Origin: Adineta steineri
Taxonomy: Eukaryota; Rotifera; Eurotatoria; Adinetida; Adinetidae
Reading direction: 5' to 3'
Assembly: GCA_905250115.1 (NCBI GenBank)
Contig: CAJNOI010000025.1
Location: 236,755 to 300,754 of the forward strand
DNA: 64,000 bases
Each line of letters begins with the position of its first letter. Position 1 is the stretch's first letter. A program made the position numbers and the translations under genes. The notes below the pieces were generated by a model. It was not told where the DNA came from. It ran no database searches and was given only the letters and a program-made list of their open reading frames with translations. Of this stretch, positions 59,389-64,000 are shown in pieces.

Positions 59389-61071
59389 TTATATATATAA
59401 CAAAACATTGATTTATTTTATGTCAGATTAAATATTGTATAGTTTTTTTTTACTAACGAAAATCGAGATCTATGTATAAAAATTATCTTCTATTTGTGTA
59501 TATTTTTTTCAGATTATTCATGTAATAAATAATGAAAAGAGATACTATAGAAATTTTTTAAATTAGAGTAAGTTATGTAAAAAGTGATGTATATTACAAT
59601 CAGTTAATTTTTTTAACTTTGATATAACGACGAGTAGAGATACGATGCTGAATGTTTGTATATCAGTTATATTTATCAAAAGGCAATTATGAAATTCGAT
59701 ATTTTAAATACAATGTATAGAGAAACAAACGATACGACAGCTGTGTAAACAAACATTTGTCATCAAGACTATCGTATGATATTTTTTTATTTCTTTGTAT
59801 GGATATAAAATTAGATAATCATCGACAAAATATTTTTTTTGTTTAAGTTATTCATAATATCAATTACATTAGAATTATAATATTTCAATCTATAGTTAAT
59901 TATATTTAACTCGTTATTTACAAGATAAAGTATTATTTTTGACTGAAAAAACAAAATTTACTTTACATCAATGATATACAATTGCTTCAAAAGAAGAAAA
60001 ATATCATCCTATAGACTATGTAATGTATGACACCATCTGCTAGAGAATAACATATAGATCCAAAACATTGAAATCATCATTAACACAAACATAAAGAACA
60101 ATATCGCATTAGTCATCTTTCATGTAATGAAATTCATTTCAAATGTTTTTATTGTAGTATGACAAAAACCTGTTGATTGCAAACATCTTGTGGATGTATT
60201 AGAAAATATTCATTTAGAATACCTTAGGGAAATCATGTTGTTTTATTTGAACTGTTTCTTTATATACTCTCAGATTCATTGGTGCGAGAATGTTTTTCAT
60301 ATTAACTTCAACACCTTACTATTGTGAATAATGAGTCATTTCTTCAAATGTTCTTGTGCTCTACAATAGCCTATCTCTCTGGCATATATGCATTGCTTTT
60401 AAAGATAACAATTAGACTTCATTAACAGTAAAAAATTGAACAATATTCAGAGATTTTATGTAAGACGAACTGAATTTTCAAACAAATACATCTTTATGTG
60501 ATAACAGATTTGTTAAATTTTGCTTCGTTTATCTCATGATATTGACAACAACAAGATTCATCGTATTTTATTTACTATCTATGTGTTAAACTACATTTTT
60601 CTTCAATGCTAAAAAAAGAACTAAAATGTTGTACTGTGAACTATTTCATAATACTCAGCTGTTTGTCTTTGAATGAATCATCATATTCTATTGGTTATTT
60701 AATTATCCAATTCTATTCATTTTCTTCTAAATATTTCTAAGCTATTTATGCATTACGTTCAATGATTATTTTATAATTATTTATTTCAATAATTCAATAT
60801 AAAATCTAGTTTTTTAATATTTACCTAAAATATTCAATGAAATTTTTTCTTATTAATAAAAAATAAATCATCATAGTGGCTAAACTTATCTGAGAAAGGT
60901 TGACATCAACGTAGACACGAGTCATCATCATCTTCATCTTTATTCTCACCTGTCTATTTGACGAGAGTTGATAATCAGTTTTCATATCTTTAATATTATT
61001 TTATCTTTAGATCAGTAAGAGATCTCCATAATACACAAAAAGACACGGAAATAAATAATAAAACAGTCAAA
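59389..61071. other. Intergenic between SMC2 and Rab1
   Basis: SMC2 polyadenylation signal at 59524-59529; otherwise AT-rich with nothing recognised. A CTTTAG acceptor-like site at 61009-61014 lies about 60 bases before the Rab1 start. Confidence 0.55.
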
Positions 61072-62024
<953 letters not shown>

Positions 62025-63835
62025 AAACAAAAGGAAAATCGAAGAAGAATTTTTATGAAATACGCCGGCTGATATTTATGCATACATAACTAATCTATAT
62101 TCTACATTTTTTTTTCGATTCTTTAACTCTTTGATTTTCGTTCTTTCTTTTTTTTCTGTCGATGTCGTTACATAATAAACTAAAAACAACATGCATATAA
62201 GATGATACATTAAATATCGGTCAATTTAAAACATATGAATTCCATTTTTCTTTTCTTTTTTTGATTTATTGTTTATTTTTAATTTGGAAAAAAAAACACA
62301 AAAACTAAGAAAGTGTGTGTGGCTGTAGCTAAAGATGTTTTCTCTTCTTCTTCTTCTTCTTATTCGTTCGTATTGTCTATTTCTAAATATGTTGATGATG
62401 ATGAATATATATTACTTTTTTTTTGTCTTTTCATTTTATCTATTATTTGATCGTTCTAGTTTCTTTCTTTTTCTATTTACATATATCATCCATATTGTTT
62501 ATTTGTCTCTCGTTTACTCTTTCTCGTGGCCGACAATAAAAAAAAAAACTAAGAAAAAAAAGAGGTATGTTTTTTGGTGACATAAAAAGTTTATCCGAAA
62601 CAATGAATTGACATTCTCGTTATAAAATTCCTGTAAATAATATCTATAGAAACAGTTTGAAGTCATAGGTTTAACATATAACAAAGGGAATAATATACTG
62701 GGCAGATAGATTTGAGAGCATTGACGAAAATAAATGAATGTTATGTTTAATCTTTATCACGATGAATTTTTCATCTAATAATTAAATAAATCTATAATCT
62801 TCTTTTAAAAATTTTAATTATACGGATAGTATTAGTTTTATTAAAATCTCTTTCATATTAGATGGAAGGTATGCTAATGGCCAATAAGTACATTTCCGAT
62901 ATTTTTAGATGAAGGAATCAATTTCTAAAAATTAGTATTGAATTGTATTTGTTTAAAAGAAAAATCAAGGTCAATGATGTCTGCTCTAATATATTAGAAA
63001 CAAGGACAACTTCTCATTCATTTCTTTTCTTTTATGAAGTATTTATATTTTTGACATGTGAATAATTCTGTAGTTGTCATTTCAATGATAATTGAATGAT
63101 GTAATAAAATATTTCAATAGATTTTAGTTACAAATAATCGTGGCGTGTTATTTTTCAGTATTATGATACTTTAAAATAGTCCAGATGTGAAAGTATACAT
63201 TTAATCTTTTTCGGACAAAGCGAAGATAGATATTGAATGATTGATTACTTAGATAAGAAAAAACAACAAACTGTTTCATCACTGTTAAATGAGAAACGTC
63301 TGAAATATTCTGAAGATTTCTATAATATAATCTTTTTTTATTAAAGTATGAGTATCTATTCAAATAGCATTATTGGTATAAAAGCACATCCTATTCTCTT
63401 TATCTATATTATAATTAAATAGTTGATGAAATATGTTTGATATTTTTATTGTAATCAGACAATTGAAAATATGTAACATAGACTATTATTTATAGAACAG
63501 AATAAGGCGTGGATTCGATATATGTATATATTTGTTATCACATAAATTAAATAATGTTGAATGAAAGAAAAGATTATTTATTATTTGAACACTGATAAGA
63601 TGTAATTACTATTAACATATGGATAGATACTCTTTGACCGCACATTGACTATATAATTTTTATCTATATATATATTCATTATCATTAGAGGTCGCTATTT
63701 GACATTGTTCATTGAGATATTTTTTAGAGGATAGTAGCTAACATATCCTCAGCAACGAAACAAATAATGTCTGAATGTTCTCATAGTTTATTAATTCTTT
63801 TTTCCGTTTCCTTGTTAATCTATTAAAATTATACA
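62025..63835. other. Intergenic after Rab1
   Basis: Rab1 3' end with T-rich and TTC-repeat sequence (62120-62570), then AT-rich DNA. No gene recognised before 63836. Confidence 0.55.
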
Positions 63836-64000
63836 ATGACAAGTGCTTCACTAGTTGATCACTATAATTCTCATGACAATTTTAATCAATCAAGTCATTC
63901 ATTTTCAAATAATACATCTGATTATAATGAATATCAACAGAAATTACTTGAAAAAGTTGAGATTGATAATCAAAATGGTAATACATCATTTCTTAATACA
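63836..64000 (+). CDS. Start of an unidentified gene, cut by window end
   Basis: An ATG at 63836 opens a frame that stays open for 55 codons to the window edge. The peptide is polar and rich in Asn and Ser (MTSASLVDHYNSHDNFNQ, SHSFSNNTSDYNEYQQKLL), with no signal peptide or known motif. The context TACAATG and codon use resemble neighbouring genes. It could be the disordered start of a regulatory or membrane protein; I do not recognise it. Confidence 0.45.
   Translation, partial: MTSASLVDHYNSHDNFNQSSHSFSNNTSDYNEYQQKLLEKVEIDNQNGNTSFLNT

Noticed and set aside
62335-62580. Leu/Phe-rich plus-strand frame after Rab1
   Set aside because: Product of TTC and T-rich repeats; lies in the 3' region of Rab1.

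Overview
The window reads as nuclear DNA of a small invertebrate, most likely a bdelloid rotifer (Rotaria/Adineta-like). It is AT-rich and has short GT-AG introns (mostly 45-100 bases). Clear animal genes (SMC2, Rab1, GNL2, SLC35F6, DEG/ENaC channels, class A GPCRs, B-box/NHL proteins) lie beside single-exon genes that look non-metazoan. Lineage is inferred from this mix and was not tested by a search. Two 100-base N runs are scaffold gaps. I saw no virus-like element, tRNA, rRNA or CRISPR array.

Layout. 1-0.35 kb: decayed Rh/ammonium-transporter piece. 1.7-3.3 kb: SLC35F6-like transporter. 4.3-5.0 kb: secreted DUF3494 ice-binding protein, one exon and richer in GC than its surroundings. 7.4-9.7 kb: secreted LamG protein. 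10.1-14.7 kb: two DEG/ENaC channels on the minus strand. 15.9-18.6 kb: single-exon leucine-rich-repeat protein with a fungal-looking front end. 21.5-23.1 kb: DUF3504 (Crypton recombinase-derived) gene. 24.2-26.2 kb: GNL2. 26.7-28.7 kb: PhoD-like phosphatase. 30.5-35.6 kb: tandem pair of secreted S9 peptidases. 36.5-43.2 kb: two B-box/NHL genes (one with an internal stop) flanking an epoxide hydrolase. 47.5-53.2 kb: four tandem GPCR genes sharing one gene structure. 54.1-59.4 kb: SMC2 with nested hAT-like elements in an intron. 61.1-62.0 kb: Rab1. 63.8 kb to the end: start of an unidentified gene.

The window looks like a mosaic. Intron-bearing housekeeping and sensory genes (condensin, ribosome assembly, vesicle traffic, channels, receptors) are mixed with intronless enzymes and surface proteins (ice-binding protein, S9 peptidases, epoxide hydrolase, PhoD, LRR protein) that resemble fungal or bacterial families. 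Bdelloids are known for carrying many acquired genes. The most striking single item is the ice-binding protein. The noncoding DNA holds several small inverted-repeat elements and a recurrent GGTGT...ACACC palindrome that no gene explains.
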